DNA of 64,000 bases from Nakamurella flavida (GTDB lineage: Bacteria > Actinomycetota > Actinomycetes > Mycobacteriales > Nakamurellaceae), in NCBI RefSeq assembly GCF_030811475.1, contig NZ_JAUSQV010000001.1, positions 3,793,001 through 3,857,000 of the forward strand, in the 5' to 3' direction. Below, one piece after another: positions 9,640-19,060 of this stretch. Position 1 is the first letter of the stretch. Each line of letters starts with the position of its first letter. Under the pieces are notes generated by a model that was given only the letters and a program-made list of their open reading frames with translations, was not told the DNA's origin and ran no database searches. A program made the translations under genes and the position numbers.

Positions 9640-10377
9640 TCAGGGATCGACGAGCGTGACCTCGAAGGAGTACAGGCTGGCGCGGTAGGCGTGGCGCCCC
9701 CACTCGACGGCCTTGCCGGAGTCGTCGTGGGTGATGCGTTCCATGGTCAGCACGGGACTGTGCCGTGCCTCGGTGAGCAGACGGCTCTCCTCGGCGGTGG
9801 CCGTCCGGGCCCCGATCTTCTGCCGGGCCACCCGCATGTGCACCCCCCGCGCCCGCATCACCTGGTACATGCCGCGCACGGACAGATCGGCATGGCCGAC
9901 CTCGGCCAGCTCCTCGGGCAGCCAGTTGGCCATGATGGCCAGGGGCTCGCCGCCGGCGAACCGCAGCCTCCGCAGGTGCAGCACGGTGGTGCCGGGGGCG
10001 ACGTCGAGCTTGACGGCGACCTCGGCCGGGGCGGGTACCAGCTCGTTGGCCAGCACGGTCGTGCGGGGTTCCTGGTGGCTGCGGTTCAGGTCGTCGAACA
10101 GGCTGGTGAGCTCGACCGGGCGGGTGACCTGCCCGTGCACGACCTGGGTGCCCACGCCCCGCTTGCGGACCAGCAGGCCCTTGGCGACGAGCTGCTGGAT
10201 GGCCCGGCGCATGGTCGGTCGGGACAGCCCGAACTGGTCGGCCAGGCTGATCTCGTTGTCCAGGCGGTCGCCGGGGACCAGGGCTCCGCTGGCGATCGCC
10301 TGTTCGATCTGCTGGGCCACCTGGAAGTAGAGGGGCACGGGGCTGGAGCGGTCGAGGTCGACCACGAGTGGGGCCAT
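9640..10377 (-). CDS. GntR/HutC-family regulator, probable inositol repressor (IolR-like)
   Basis: A 245-residue regulator with a winged helix at about 15-80 (PLYFQVAQQIEQAIASGAL; LSRPTMRRAIQQLVAKGLL) and a C-terminal UTRA ligand domain (about 100-235). It is divergent from iolC with a 255-bp shared intergenic region that holds a 21-bp quasi-palindrome at 10529-10549. Corynebacterium glutamicum controls its inositol genes with a GntR-type IolR, so this is the obvious candidate repressor; the ligand is inferred from position only. ATG 10377 starts the usual HutC N-terminus. Confidence 0.82.
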   Translation of the reverse strand: MAPLVVDLDRSSPVPLYFQVAQQIEQAIASGALVPGDRLDNEISLADQFGLSRPTMRRAIQQLVAKGLLVRKRGVGTQVVHGQVTRPVELTSLFDDLNRSHQEPRTTVLANELVPAPAEVAVKLDVAPGTTVLHLRRLRFAGGEPLAIMANWLPEELAEVGHADLSVRGMYQVMRARGVHMRVARQKIGARTATAEESRLLTEARHSPVLTMERITHDDSGKAVEWGRHAYRASLYSFEVTLVDP

Positions 10378-10528
10378 GCCGTCACCTCTCCCTCGCGTGC
10401 GGGCCACCTGCCGGGGCGGGCCGGTGGTGGTCCGGGCCGGGTGTCGAGGTCCATGATGCCGACCGGGGCGGAGATCACGGCATCGACTCGCCCTGGCGTG
10501 ACGACGTCCCGACGTCTGCATGACACTA

Positions 10529-10572
10529 TGTCAGGACAAAGTCTTGACAGCGCCCGGTGCTCGGGCCAGTCT
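10529..10572 (+). promoter_or_regulatory. iolC promoter with 21-bp quasi-palindromic operator
   Basis: The operator at 10529-10549 has arms TGTCA-N-GAC and GTC-N-TGACA around AAA. The right arm contains the -35 box TTGACA (10544-10549); 17 bp later is CAGTCT (10567-10572), a weak -10 of the form CANNNT. A second copy, 19 of 21 bases identical, precedes the ABC importer at 20148-20168. Binding here would block RNA polymerase directly, as expected of an inositol repressor. Confidence 0.65.
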
Positions 10573-10632
10573 GGTGCACAACAGGCGAGGAAGCCGAGAG
10601 TCCTTCTCCGGCGCCGCCAGGGAAGGACGCAC

Positions 10633-11586
10633 ATGAGCCGGCACTTCGACGTGGTGACCATGGGTCGGGTCGGGGTCGACCTCTACCCCCTGCAGGACAA
10701 CGTGGGCCTGGAGGACGTGGAGACGTTCTCGAAGTCCATCGGGGGCAGCGCCACCAACGTGGCCATCGCCGCCGCCAAGCACGGCCTGCGCAGCGCGGTC
10801 ATCACCCGGACCGGGCCGGACGCCTTCGGTCGCTTCGTCCACCAGGAGCTGCGGCGGCTGGGTGTCGACGACAGCTTCATCACCCCGGTCGAGGATCTGC
10901 TCACCCCGCTGGCGTTCTGCGAGAACTACCCGCCGGACCACTTCCCACTGCAGTTCTACCGGCTGCCCACCGCGCCGGACCTGATGATCCGGGCCGAGGA
11001 GCTCGACCTGGCCGCGATCGCCGACGCCGGGGTCTTCTGGGCCACCGTGACCGGGCTGTCCGCCGAGCCGTCCCGCGCCGCCCACCACGCCGCGTGGGAG
11101 GCCCGCGCCCGTCGGCCGCTGACCATCCTCGACCTGGACTACCGCCCGGTGTTCTGGAAGGCCAAGCAGGACGCCACCGAGCAGGTCCGCGCCGCGCTCC
11201 CGCACGTCACCGTGGCCATCGGCAACAAGGAGGAGTGCGAGGTCGCGGTCGGCGAGACCGAGCCCCGTGCCGCCGCCGAGGCGCTGCTGGCCGCCGGGGT
11301 GGAGATCGCCATCGTCAAGCAGGGCCCCAAGGGCGTCCTGGGGATGACGGCCGACGGCGTGGTCGAGGTCCCCCCGACGCCCGTTCAGGTGATCAACGGC
11401 CTGGGTGCCGGCGACGGCTTTGGCGGCGCGGTGTGCCACGGCCTGCTGCAGGGCTGGGACCTGGAAACCGTGCTGCGCTTCGCCAATGCGGCCGGCGCCA
11501 TCGTGGCCACCCGCCGCGAGTGCTCCACCGCCATGCCCACCACCGCCGAGGTGCAGGCACTCCTGCAGGAGGTCTCGAATGTCTGA
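10633..11586 (+). CDS. iolC: 5-dehydro-2-deoxygluconokinase
   Basis: PfkB kinase that phosphorylates 2-deoxy-5-keto-D-gluconate in myo-inositol breakdown. The 317-residue protein has GGSATNVAIAAAKHG (38-52) and the catalytic GAGDGFGGAV (258-267, Asp 261). ATG 10633 is preceded by ggaagga and gives a standard-length kinase; the long open frame upstream is shadow. First gene of the eight-gene iol operon; its last bases overlap the next gene by 8. Identity rests on the operon context plus the DYRPVFWKAKQDA and NKEECEVAVGE segments typical of IolC. Confidence 0.92.
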   Translation: MSRHFDVVTMGRVGVDLYPLQDNVGLEDVETFSKSIGGSATNVAIAAAKHGLRSAVITRTGPDAFGRFVHQELRRLGVDDSFITPVEDLLTPLAFCENYPPDHFPLQFYRLPTAPDLMIRAEELDLAAIADAGVFWATVTGLSAEPSRAAHHAAWEARARRPLTILDLDYRPVFWKAKQDATEQVRAALPHVTVAIGNKEECEVAVGETEPRAAAEALLAAGVEIAIVKQGPKGVLGMTADGVVEVPPTPVQVINGLGAGDGFGGAVCHGLLQGWDLETVLRFANAAGAIVATRRECSTAMPTTAEVQALLQEVSNV

Positions 11587-12466
11587 CACCACGCTCGCCC
11601 GGCGGTACGCCGACATCACCGAGACCCGGGTGCGCAACCCCGCCGCCGTCCGGGAGGCCGCCGCCGCGCGGACCACCGCTCCGCTGGTGCCGGCCGACGG
11701 TCGGCTGATGATCATCGCCTGCGACCACCCGGCCCGGGGCGCCAACGGCGTCGGCGGCCGTCCGTTGGCCATGGGCAACCGGGTCGACCTGCTCGACCGG
11801 CTGCAGACCGCGCTGGCCCGCCCCGGCGTCGACGGGCTGCTCGGCAGCGCCGACATCATCGAGGACCTGCTGCTGCTCGGTGCGCTCGAGGGCAAGGTCG
11901 TCTTCGGATCGATGAACCGCGGCGGCCTGCAGGGCGCCACCTTCGAGCTGGACGACCGGATGACCGGGTACGACGCCCGCGGCATCGAGGAGATGCGGCT
12001 CAACGGCGGCAAGACGCTCACCCGCGTCGCGCTCGACGATCCGGGCACGCTGAACACGCTCACCGCCACCGCGGAGGCGATCAACGACCTGTCCGACCGG
12101 GGACTGACCGCCATGGTCGAGCCGTTCTGGTCGTCCCGCACCGGTGGCAAGGTCGTCAACGACCTGTCCGCCGACGCGGTGATCAAGTCCGTCGGCGTGT
12201 GCAGTGCGCTGGGTCGGACCTCGGCCTACACCTGGCTCAAGCTGCCGGTCGTGCCGGACATGGACCGGGTGATGGACTCGACCGTGCTCCCGACCCTGCT
12301 GCTCGGCGGGGACCCGGAGACCACTCCGGAGGAGACGTACGCGAGTTGGCAGCACGCGCTGGCGCTGCCGTCCGTCCGCGGACTCGTCGTCGGGCGCACC
12401 CTGCTCTACCCCGGTGACGACGACGTCGCGACGGCCGTGGACACCGCCGCGGCGCTGGTCCGATGA
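11579..12466 (+). CDS. Class I (beta/alpha)8 aldolase of the DeoC/LacD type (probable IolJ role)
   Basis: A 295-residue barrel protein with LMIIACDHPARGANG near the N-terminus, GSADIIEDLLLLGAL, ALDDPGTL and VVGRTLLYPGDDD. It belongs to the actinobacterial aldolase-like family often found in iol clusters (Cgl0158 type). A separate iolJ is missing from the operon, so this enzyme probably cleaves 2-deoxy-5-keto-gluconate-6-phosphate to dihydroxyacetone phosphate and malonate semialdehyde; this is inference from pathway completeness. The start overlaps iolC by 8 bases and the stop overlaps iolB (ATGA). Confidence 0.8.
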   Translation: MSDTTLARRYADITETRVRNPAAVREAAAARTTAPLVPADGRLMIIACDHPARGANGVGGRPLAMGNRVDLLDRLQTALARPGVDGLLGSADIIEDLLLLGALEGKVVFGSMNRGGLQGATFELDDRMTGYDARGIEEMRLNGGKTLTRVALDDPGTLNTLTATAEAINDLSDRGLTAMVEPFWSSRTGGKVVNDLSADAVIKSVGVCSALGRTSAYTWLKLPVVPDMDRVMDSTVLPTLLLGGDPETTPEETYASWQHALALPSVRGLVVGRTLLYPGDDDVATAVDTAAALVR

Positions 12467-13380
12467 CGGCGCCCCGGCTCACCGGTCTGGTCCCGGCCGG
12501 CACCACGGCCACGGCGCCGTTCGACCTGGTCATCACCCCGGAGGACGCCGGCTGGGGCTACTCCAGCCTGCGGGTGATCACCCTGCCCGCCGGCGGCAGC
12601 GCCGAGTTCGCCACCGGCGGCGACGAGATGATCCTGCTGCCGCTGCGCGGCGGCGTGGACGTCACCGTGGCCGGCGAGACCATCGCCGTGGCGGGCCGGG
12701 CCGACCTGTTCGGCGCGGTCACCGATTTCGCATACCTGCCCATCGGGTCCGACGTCCGACTGGACAGCGTTCTCGGGGGGACCTTCGCGCTCCCCGGCGC
12801 CCGGGCCACCCGCGCCCTGCCCTTCCGGTACGGGCCGGCCGACGGGGTCGCGGTCGAGCTGCGCGGCTCGGGCCAGGCCAGCCGGCAGGTCAACAACTTC
12901 GCCATGGCCGCGACCTTCGAGACCGACAAGCTGCTGGCCTGCGAGGTCATCACCCCGGCCGCCAACTGGTCGTCCTACCCTCCGCACAAGCACGACGAGG
13001 CCGTGGGGGAGGAGACCGAGCTGGAGGAGATCTACTACTACGCCTTCTCCTTCGCCGGCCCCGACGCCGTGGTCGACGCGAGCGGGGCCGCGCCGAGAGG
13101 CGTGGGGTACCAGCGGGTCTACGGCACCGACGAGCGAGAAATCGAGGTGCTCGCCGAGGTCGGTGACGGGGACACCGTCCTCATCCCGCACGGCTGGCAC
13201 GGCCCGTCCATCGCCTCGCCGAGCCACCACATGTACTACCTGAACGTGATGGCCGGGCCGGGCGCGGGCCGGGCGTGGGGCATCAGCGACGACCCGCACC
13301 ACGGCTGGGTGCGGCAGACCTGGGCCGAGCAGGCGTTCGACCCCCGGCTCCCGTTCCCGACGGTCGCACCGTCGTCCTGA
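12463..13380 (+). CDS. iolB: 5-deoxy-glucuronate isomerase
   Basis: Converts 5-deoxy-glucuronate to 2-deoxy-5-keto-gluconate. The 305-residue bicupin has SSYPPHKHDE with the metal-binding His pair, EEIYYYAF, and the later IPHGWHGPSIASPSHHMYYLNVMAG, all IolB hallmarks. The ATG overlaps the preceding aldolase stop (ATGA), so it is translationally coupled. Confidence 0.93.
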   Translation: MTAPRLTGLVPAGTTATAPFDLVITPEDAGWGYSSLRVITLPAGGSAEFATGGDEMILLPLRGGVDVTVAGETIAVAGRADLFGAVTDFAYLPIGSDVRLDSVLGGTFALPGARATRALPFRYGPADGVAVELRGSGQASRQVNNFAMAATFETDKLLACEVITPAANWSSYPPHKHDEAVGEETELEEIYYYAFSFAGPDAVVDASGAAPRGVGYQRVYGTDEREIEVLAEVGDGDTVLIPHGWHGPSIASPSHHMYYLNVMAGPGAGRAWGISDDPHHGWVRQTWAEQAFDPRLPFPTVAPSS

Positions 13381-13425
13381 CCCCGGCCGTCCACCGCCGA
13401 AGAACGTGCTCGAAGGAGATCATCG

Positions 13426-15327
13426 ATGACCACCCCCACCCCCGCCACCGAACGGCTGACCGTCGCCCAGGCCGTCGTGAAGTTCCTGGGCAACCAGTAC
13501 ACCGAGCGGGACGGCGTGCGGCGCAAGTTCTTCGCCGGTTGCTTCGGCATCTTCGGGCACGGCAACGTGGCCGGCCTCGGCCAGGCCCTGCTGCAGGCCG
13601 AGCTGGAAACCCCCGACCTGCTGCCCTACCACCAGGGCCGCAACGAGCAGGCGATGGTGCACATCGCGGTCGGCTACGCCCGCCAGCAGGATCGGCTGCA
13701 GGCCTTCGCCGTCACCGCGTCGGTCGGGCCGGGCGCCAGCAACATGCTGACCGGCGCCGCGCTGGCCACCATCAACCGGCTGCCGGTGCTGCTGCTGCCC
13801 AGCGACATCTTCGCCACCCGCATCGCCTCCCCGGTGCTGCAGGAGCTGGAACAGCCCTACGGGTACGACGTCTCGGTCAACGACGCCTTCCGACCGCTGT
13901 CGAAGTTCTTCGACCGCGTGTGGCGGCCGGAGCAGCTGGCCGCGGCGCTGCTCGGCGCCATGCGGGTGCTCACCGACCCGGCCGAGACCGGGGCGGTGAC
14001 CATCGCGCTGCCCGAGGACGTGCAGGCCGAGGCGTTCGACTTCCCGGTCGAGCTGTTCCGCGAGCGGACCTGGCGGATCGGCCGCCCGGTGCCCGAGCCC
14101 GAGGTGATCGCGGCCGCGGCCGAGCTCATCCGCGGGGCGAAGGCCCCGGTGATCGTGGCCGGCGGCGGCGTCACCTACGCCGAGGCCAACGACGCCCTGC
14201 GGGCCTTCGTCGAGGCCACCGGCATCCCCAGTACCGAGACCCAGGCCGGCAAGGGCTCGCTGCCGTTCGACCACCCGCTGAACCTGGGTGCCGTCGGCGC
14301 CACCGGAAACCCGGCGGCCAACCTGTTCTCGCGTCGGGCCGACGTCGTCATCGGCATCGGCACCCGCTACTCGGACTTCACCACCGCGTCCAAGACCATC
14401 TGGCAGAACCCGGACGTGCAGTTCGTCAACATCAACGTGGCGTCGCTGGACGCGGTGAAGCACGCCGGGCTGCCGGTGGTCGCCGATGCCCGCCGCGCCC
14501 TGGAGGCGCTGACCACCGAACTCGCCGGGTACGGCACCTCGACGGACTACCGCACCGAGGCCACCACCCTCGCCGTGCGGTGGGACGCCGAGGTCGTCGA
14601 CTCCTTCCACAGCGGGTACGGCGCCGAGCACGGGATCCTCGCCCAGGCCGAGGTCCTCGGCGCGGTGGACGAGGTGATGGACGCCCGGGACGTGGTCGTG
14701 TGTGCGGCCGGTTCGCTGCCCGGCGACCTGCACGGCATGTGGCGCACCCGGGACCGCAAGGGGTACCACGTCGAGTACGGCTTCTCCTGCATGGGCTACG
14801 AGATCCCCGGCGGCATCGGCGTCCGGATGGCCGCCCCGGACCGGGACGTCTTCGTCACGGTCGGGGACGGCTCGTACCTGATGATGCCGACCGAACTGGT
14901 CACCGCGGTGCAGGAGGGCATCAAGATCATCGTGGTGCTGCTGCAGAACCATGGCTACGCCTCCATCGGTTCCCTCGCCGAGTCCCTGGGGGTGCAGCGG
15001 TTCGGCACGAAGTACCGGTACCGCGACGAGAAGTCCGGCCGCCTGGACGGTGGCGTGCTGCCGGTCGATCTGGCCGCCAACGCGGAGAGTCTGGGCGTCA
15101 CGGTGTTCCGCGCGTCCACCCTGCCCGAGCTGCAGGAGGCGCTGGCCAAGGCCAAGGCGCACCCGACCGTCAGCCTGGTCCACGTGGACACCGACCTGGA
15201 GTTCCAGTCGCCCGCGGGCGACGGCTGGTGGGACGTCCCGGTGGCCGAGGTGTCGACCCTGGAGTCCACCCGACAGGCGCGGCTCACCTACGAGCAGCAC
15301 AAGGCCGACCAGCGTCCGTACCTGTAG
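13426..15327 (+). CDS. iolD: 3D-(3,5/4)-trihydroxycyclohexane-1,2-dione hydrolase
   Basis: Thiamin-diphosphate enzyme that opens the inositol ring after dehydration. The 633 residues show FGIFGHGNVAGLGQAL, HQGRNEQAMVH (with the ThDP activating Glu), SVGPGASNMLTGA, and a ThDP motif starting at GDGSYLMMP (near 482) with its Asn in LLQNHGYAS. ATG 13426 follows gaaggag at 13412-13418. Within the iol operon, 45 bp after iolB. Confidence 0.95.
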   Translation: MTTPTPATERLTVAQAVVKFLGNQYTERDGVRRKFFAGCFGIFGHGNVAGLGQALLQAELETPDLLPYHQGRNEQAMVHIAVGYARQQDRLQAFAVTASVGPGASNMLTGAALATINRLPVLLLPSDIFATRIASPVLQELEQPYGYDVSVNDAFRPLSKFFDRVWRPEQLAAALLGAMRVLTDPAETGAVTIALPEDVQAEAFDFPVELFRERTWRIGRPVPEPEVIAAAAELIRGAKAPVIVAGGGVTYAEANDALRAFVEATGIPSTETQAGKGSLPFDHPLNLGAVGATGNPAANLFSRRADVVIGIGTRYSDFTTASKTIWQNPDVQFVNINVASLDAVKHAGLPVVADARRALEALTTELAGYGTSTDYRTEATTLAVRWDAEVVDSFHSGYGAEHGILAQAEVLGAVDEVMDARDVVVCAAGSLPGDLHGMWRTRDRKGYHVEYGFSCMGYEIPGGIGVRMAAPDRDVFVTVGDGSYLMMPTELVTAVQEGIKIIVVLLQNHGYASIGSLAESLGVQRFGTKYRYRDEKSGRLDGGVLPVDLAANAESLGVTVFRASTLPELQEALAKAKAHPTVSLVHVDTDLEFQSPAGDGWWDVPVAEVSTLESTRQARLTYEQHKADQRPYL

Positions 15328-15338
15328 TCCCCGGTCGA

Positions 15339-15358
15339 CCCCGCGCCCCGGCGCGGGG
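15339..15358 (+). other. Intra-operon stem-loop between iolD and iolA
   Basis: Arms 15339-15347 and 15350-15358 are exact 9-base reverse complements, so an 8-bp stem with a 4-base loop can form in the 127-bp iolD-iolA gap. It may partly terminate or stabilise mRNA segments; no T run follows. Confidence 0.4.
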
Positions 15359-15454
15359 CGGCGCAGCGGTGCGCGACCCGCTGCCACCGAGCACGTCACG
15401 CTCCACCGATGCCCACCGACCGATCACACACCCGCCATCCGCGAGGAGTTCGTC

Positions 15455-17008
15455 ATGACGACCATCACCGATCCCGAAGCCAATCCCACCGCCGCCGATT
15501 CCGGGTCCGCGGGCGCGCTCGGCGTGCTGCCGCACTGGTCCGCCGGCGCCGAGTTCCCCGGCGAGAGCGACCGCAGCGCCGACGTGTACGACCCGGCGAC
15601 CGGGCAGGTCACCAAGAAGGTCGCGCTGGCCTCCCGGGAGGACGCCGACGCGGTGATCGCCGCGGCCGCCGCCGCCTTCCCGAAGTGGCGGGACATGTCG
15701 CTGGCCCGCCGCACCAGCATCCTGTTCCGCTTCCGCGAGTTGCTCAACGAGCGCAAGGGCGAAGCGGCCGAGCTCATCACCTCCGAGCACGGCAAGGTGC
15801 TCTCCGACGCCCTCGGTGAGATCACCCGCGGCCAGGAAGTGGTCGAGTTCGCCTGCGGGCTGGCCCATCTGCTCAAGGGCAGCATGACCGAGAACGCCTC
15901 CACCAAGGTCGACGTCTCCTCGCTGCGCCAGCCGCTCGGCGTGGTCGGCATCATCTCGCCGTTCAACTTCCCGGCCATGGTCCCGATGTGGTTCTTCCCG
16001 ATCGCCATCGCCGCCGGCAACACCGTCGTGCTCAAGCCCAGCGAGAAGGACCCGTCCACCGCGAACTGGCTGGCCGCGCTGTGGAAGGAGGCCGGTCTGC
16101 CCGACGGCGTGTTCAACGTGCTGCACGGCGACAAGGTCGCCGTCGACGCGTTGCTGGAGAGCCCGTCGGTCCGGTCGATCTCGTTCGTCGGCTCCACCCC
16201 GATCGCCCGCTACGTCTACGAGACCGGCACGAAGAACGGCAAGCGCGTGCAGGCCCTGGGCGGGGCGAAGAACCACATGCTGGTACTGCCCGACGCCGAT
16301 CTCGACCTGGCCGCCGACGCGGCCGTCAACGCCGGCTTCGGCTCGGCGGGGGAGCGGTGCATGGCCATCAGCGCCCTGCTCGCCGTGGACTCCGTCGCCG
16401 ATCAGCTCATCACGAAGATCACCGAGCGGATGGCCACCCTGCGGACCGGTGACGGCCGCCGGGGCTGCGACATGGGCCCGCTGGTCACCGGGGCGCACCG
16501 GGACAAGGTCTCCGGGTACGTGCAGGCCGGCGTGGACGCGGGTGCCGAGCTCGTGGTCGACGGCCGCGATCAGGAGTTCGACGGCGCGAAGGACGGCTTC
16601 TGGCTCGGTCCGACCCTGTTCGACCGGGTCACCACCGACATGAGCATCTACACCGACGAGATCTTCGGCCCGGTGCTGTCGATCGTCCGGGTCAGCGGCT
16701 ACGACGAGGGCCTGGAGCTGATCAACGCCAACCAGTACGGCAACGGCACGGCCATCTTCACCAACGACGGCGGCGCCGCCCGGCGCTTCCAGAACGAGGT
16801 CGAGGTCGGCATGATCGGCATCAACGTGCCGGTCCCCGTCCCGGTGGGCTACTTCTCCTTCGGCGGCTGGAAGGCCTCGCTGTTCGGCGACACCCACGCG
16901 CACGGCACCGAGGGCTTCCACTTCTTCACCCGCGGCAAGGTCATCACCAGCCGCTGGCTGGACCCGAGCCACGGTGGCCTGAACCTGGGCTTCCCGCAGA
17001 ACGTCTGA
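15455..17008 (+). CDS. iolA: CoA-acylating methylmalonate/malonate-semialdehyde dehydrogenase
   Basis: Converts malonate semialdehyde to acetyl-CoA and CO2, the last step of myo-inositol catabolism. A 517-residue aldehyde dehydrogenase with FNFPAMVPMWFFPIAIAAGNT, KPSEKDP, and catalytic Cys 302 in FGSAGERCMA. The ending FTRGKVITSRW is typical of MmsA/IolA. ATG 15455 is preceded by gcgaggag. The same enzyme family serves valine degradation, but the operon assigns it to inositol. Confidence 0.93.
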   Translation: MTTITDPEANPTAADSGSAGALGVLPHWSAGAEFPGESDRSADVYDPATGQVTKKVALASREDADAVIAAAAAAFPKWRDMSLARRTSILFRFRELLNERKGEAAELITSEHGKVLSDALGEITRGQEVVEFACGLAHLLKGSMTENASTKVDVSSLRQPLGVVGIISPFNFPAMVPMWFFPIAIAAGNTVVLKPSEKDPSTANWLAALWKEAGLPDGVFNVLHGDKVAVDALLESPSVRSISFVGSTPIARYVYETGTKNGKRVQALGGAKNHMLVLPDADLDLAADAAVNAGFGSAGERCMAISALLAVDSVADQLITKITERMATLRTGDGRRGCDMGPLVTGAHRDKVSGYVQAGVDAGAELVVDGRDQEFDGAKDGFWLGPTLFDRVTTDMSIYTDEIFGPVLSIVRVSGYDEGLELINANQYGNGTAIFTNDGGAARRFQNEVEVGMIGINVPVPVPVGYFSFGGWKASLFGDTHAHGTEGFHFFTRGKVITSRWLDPSHGGLNLGFPQNV

Positions 17009-17069
17009 GCCCGCCCGGCTCCCGTCCCACCCACCACGCCGCGCAGTACATCCCGACGCAGGAGACATC

Positions 17070-18050
17070 GTGAGCAACAGCAGGATCAGGATCGGGTCCG
17101 CCCCCGACTCCTGGGGAGTGTGGTTCCCGTCCGATCCGGTGCAGGTGCCGGCCGACCGCTTCCTGGCCGAGGTGAGTGCCTCCGGCTACGAGTGGATCGA
17201 GCTGGGCCCCTACGGGTACCTGCCCACCGACCCGGCGCAGCTGCAGGACCAGCTCGACGCCCACCATCTGAAGGTCTCGGCCGGAACCGTGTTCTCGCGC
17301 CTGCACCACGAGAACTCCTGGGACGAGGTGTGGAAGCAGGTCACCGACGTGGCCGCGCTGACCCAGGCCGTCGGCGGGCAGCACATCGTGGTCATCCCGT
17401 TCATGTGGCGGGACGACAAGACCGGGCTGGCCATCGAGTCCCGCGAGTTCAGCGAGGAGCAGTGGACCCGGATCACCACCGGCCACGACGAGCTCGGCCG
17501 CCGCATCCTGGACGAGTACGGGCTGCACGTGCAGTTCCACTCGCACGCCGATTCCCACGTCGGGTACCAGAAGGACATCGAGCGGTTCGTGGAGTCCACG
17601 AACCCCGACTACGTGAACCTCTGCCTGGACACCGGCCACGTGGCCTACTACGGCGGCGACAGCGTGGGTCTCATCCAGAAGTACCCCGAGCGCATCGGCT
17701 ACCTGCATCTCAAGGCGGTCGACCCGGTGCTGCGCGCGGAGGTGCTGGCGAACGACATCTCGTTCTCCGAGGCCGTGAAGCGCGGCATCATGATCGAGCC
17801 GCCGGCCGGTGAGCCGAACCTGGACGAGGTGCTCACCGCGGCCCGTGCCCTGGACCGCGACCTCTACGGGATCGTCGAGCAGGACCTGTACCCCTGCCCG
17901 GTCGACATGCCCTTCCCGATCGCCCGACGCACGCACACCTTCCTGTCCTCGTGCGGTGATCCGTCCTGGCTGGAGATCGGCACCCAGCACCCCCTGAGCA
18001 CCGACACCGCCGAGACCACCGAGAACAGCAAGGGAACCATCGATGTCTGA
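17070..18050 (+). CDS. iolE: Inosose dehydratase-like TIM-barrel protein
   Basis: A 326-residue AP-endonuclease-2-like TIM barrel with metal-ligand type motifs VQFHSHADSHVG, LCLDTGHVAYYGGD, YLHLKAVDP and GIVEQD. IolE dehydrates 2-keto-myo-inositol to the dione used by IolD. The N-terminus GSAPDSWGVWFP fits the actinobacterial branch; the related isomerase IolI shares the fold, so the dehydratase assignment leans on pathway position. Starts at GTG 17070 after aggagac; its end overlaps iolG by 8 bases. Confidence 0.78.
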   Translation: MSNSRIRIGSAPDSWGVWFPSDPVQVPADRFLAEVSASGYEWIELGPYGYLPTDPAQLQDQLDAHHLKVSAGTVFSRLHHENSWDEVWKQVTDVAALTQAVGGQHIVVIPFMWRDDKTGLAIESREFSEEQWTRITTGHDELGRRILDEYGLHVQFHSHADSHVGYQKDIERFVESTNPDYVNLCLDTGHVAYYGGDSVGLIQKYPERIGYLHLKAVDPVLRAEVLANDISFSEAVKRGIMIEPPAGEPNLDEVLTAARALDRDLYGIVEQDLYPCPVDMPFPIARRTHTFLSSCGDPSWLEIGTQHPLSTDTAETTENSKGTIDV

Positions 18051-19056
18051 GCCGCTCGCCGATCTCCGCGTCGCCGTCCTCGGGGTGGGCCTCATGGGCT
18101 CGTACCACGCACAGGCGCTGGCCACCCGGGTCAAGGGGGTCACCGTCACGGTGATCAACGACTTCTTCGAGCCCAAGGCCCAGGAGGTCGCCGCCGCCAT
18201 CCCCGGGGCGCGGGTGGTCACCGACCCGATCGAGGCGATCAACGCCGAGGACGTGGACGCGGTCGTCATCGCCACCCCCGGCAAGGCCCACGAGGACCAG
18301 GTCCGGGCCTGTCTGCAGCGGGGCATCCCGGTGCTCTGCGAGAAGCCGCTCACCACCGACATCGCGTCGGCGTACCAGCTGGTCCAGGACGAGCTGGCCA
18401 CCGGCCGCACGCTCATCCAGGTCGGCTTCATGCGTCGGTTCGACGCCGAGTACGTGCAGCTGCGTGAGCTCATCGCCTCGGGCGGGCTGGGCAACCCGCT
18501 GATCGTGCACTGCACCCACCGCAACCCGGACGTGCCGCCGCACTTCGACTCCGAGATGATGATCCGCGACTCCGTGGTGCACGAGGTGGACGCGGTCCGC
18601 TTCCTCCTGGACGAGGAGATCACCGCGGTCAGCGTGCTCAAGCCGACGCCCACGAGCTCGGCCCCGGCCGGCTTCCACGATCCGATGATCGTGATCCTGG
18701 AGACCGAGTCCGGTCGCATCGCGACCGACGAGATCTTCGTGCGGACCGGGGTGGCCTACGAGGTCCGCACCGAGGTCGTGGGCGAGAAGGGCACCGCCAC
18801 CATCGGTCTCGACCAGAACCTGATCCGCACCGGGACCGACGGCCGCTGGGGCGGGCAGATCTCGCCGGGCTTCGTGCAGCGGTTCGACGGCGCGTACCAC
18901 ACCGAACTCCAGCGTTGGGCGGACGCGGCCCGTCGAGGCACCGTCGACGGCCCGGGAGCCTGGGACGGCTACGCCGCGGTCGCCGTGTGCGAGGCCGGCG
19001 CGGAGGCGGTCCGCACGGGGCAGCGGGTCGAGGTCGCCATGGCGAAGCGGTCCTGA
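18043..19056 (+). CDS. iolG: Inositol 2-dehydrogenase (Gfo/Idh/MocA family)
   Basis: NAD-dependent oxidation of myo-inositol to 2-keto-myo-inositol. The 337-residue protein has the Rossmann GVGLMGSYHAQAL, the EKP motif in VLCEKPLTTD, and RDSVVHEVDAVRFLL, where the His is the catalytic-type residue of the family. Of six Gfo/Idh genes in this window it is the only one inside the iol operon, so it is the best IolG candidate. Four bases separate it from iolH. Confidence 0.88.
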   Translation: MSEPLADLRVAVLGVGLMGSYHAQALATRVKGVTVTVINDFFEPKAQEVAAAIPGARVVTDPIEAINAEDVDAVVIATPGKAHEDQVRACLQRGIPVLCEKPLTTDIASAYQLVQDELATGRTLIQVGFMRRFDAEYVQLRELIASGGLGNPLIVHCTHRNPDVPPHFDSEMMIRDSVVHEVDAVRFLLDEEITAVSVLKPTPTSSAPAGFHDPMIVILETESGRIATDEIFVRTGVAYEVRTEVVGEKGTATIGLDQNLIRTGTDGRWGGQISPGFVQRFDGAYHTELQRWADAARRGTVDGPGAWDGYAAVAVCEAGAEAVRTGQRVEVAMAKRS

Positions 19057-19060
19057 CGCG

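Noticed and set aside
15284..17077. 597-codon minus-strand frame across iolA
   Set aside because: Shadow of iolA; composition is biased and no domain is visible.
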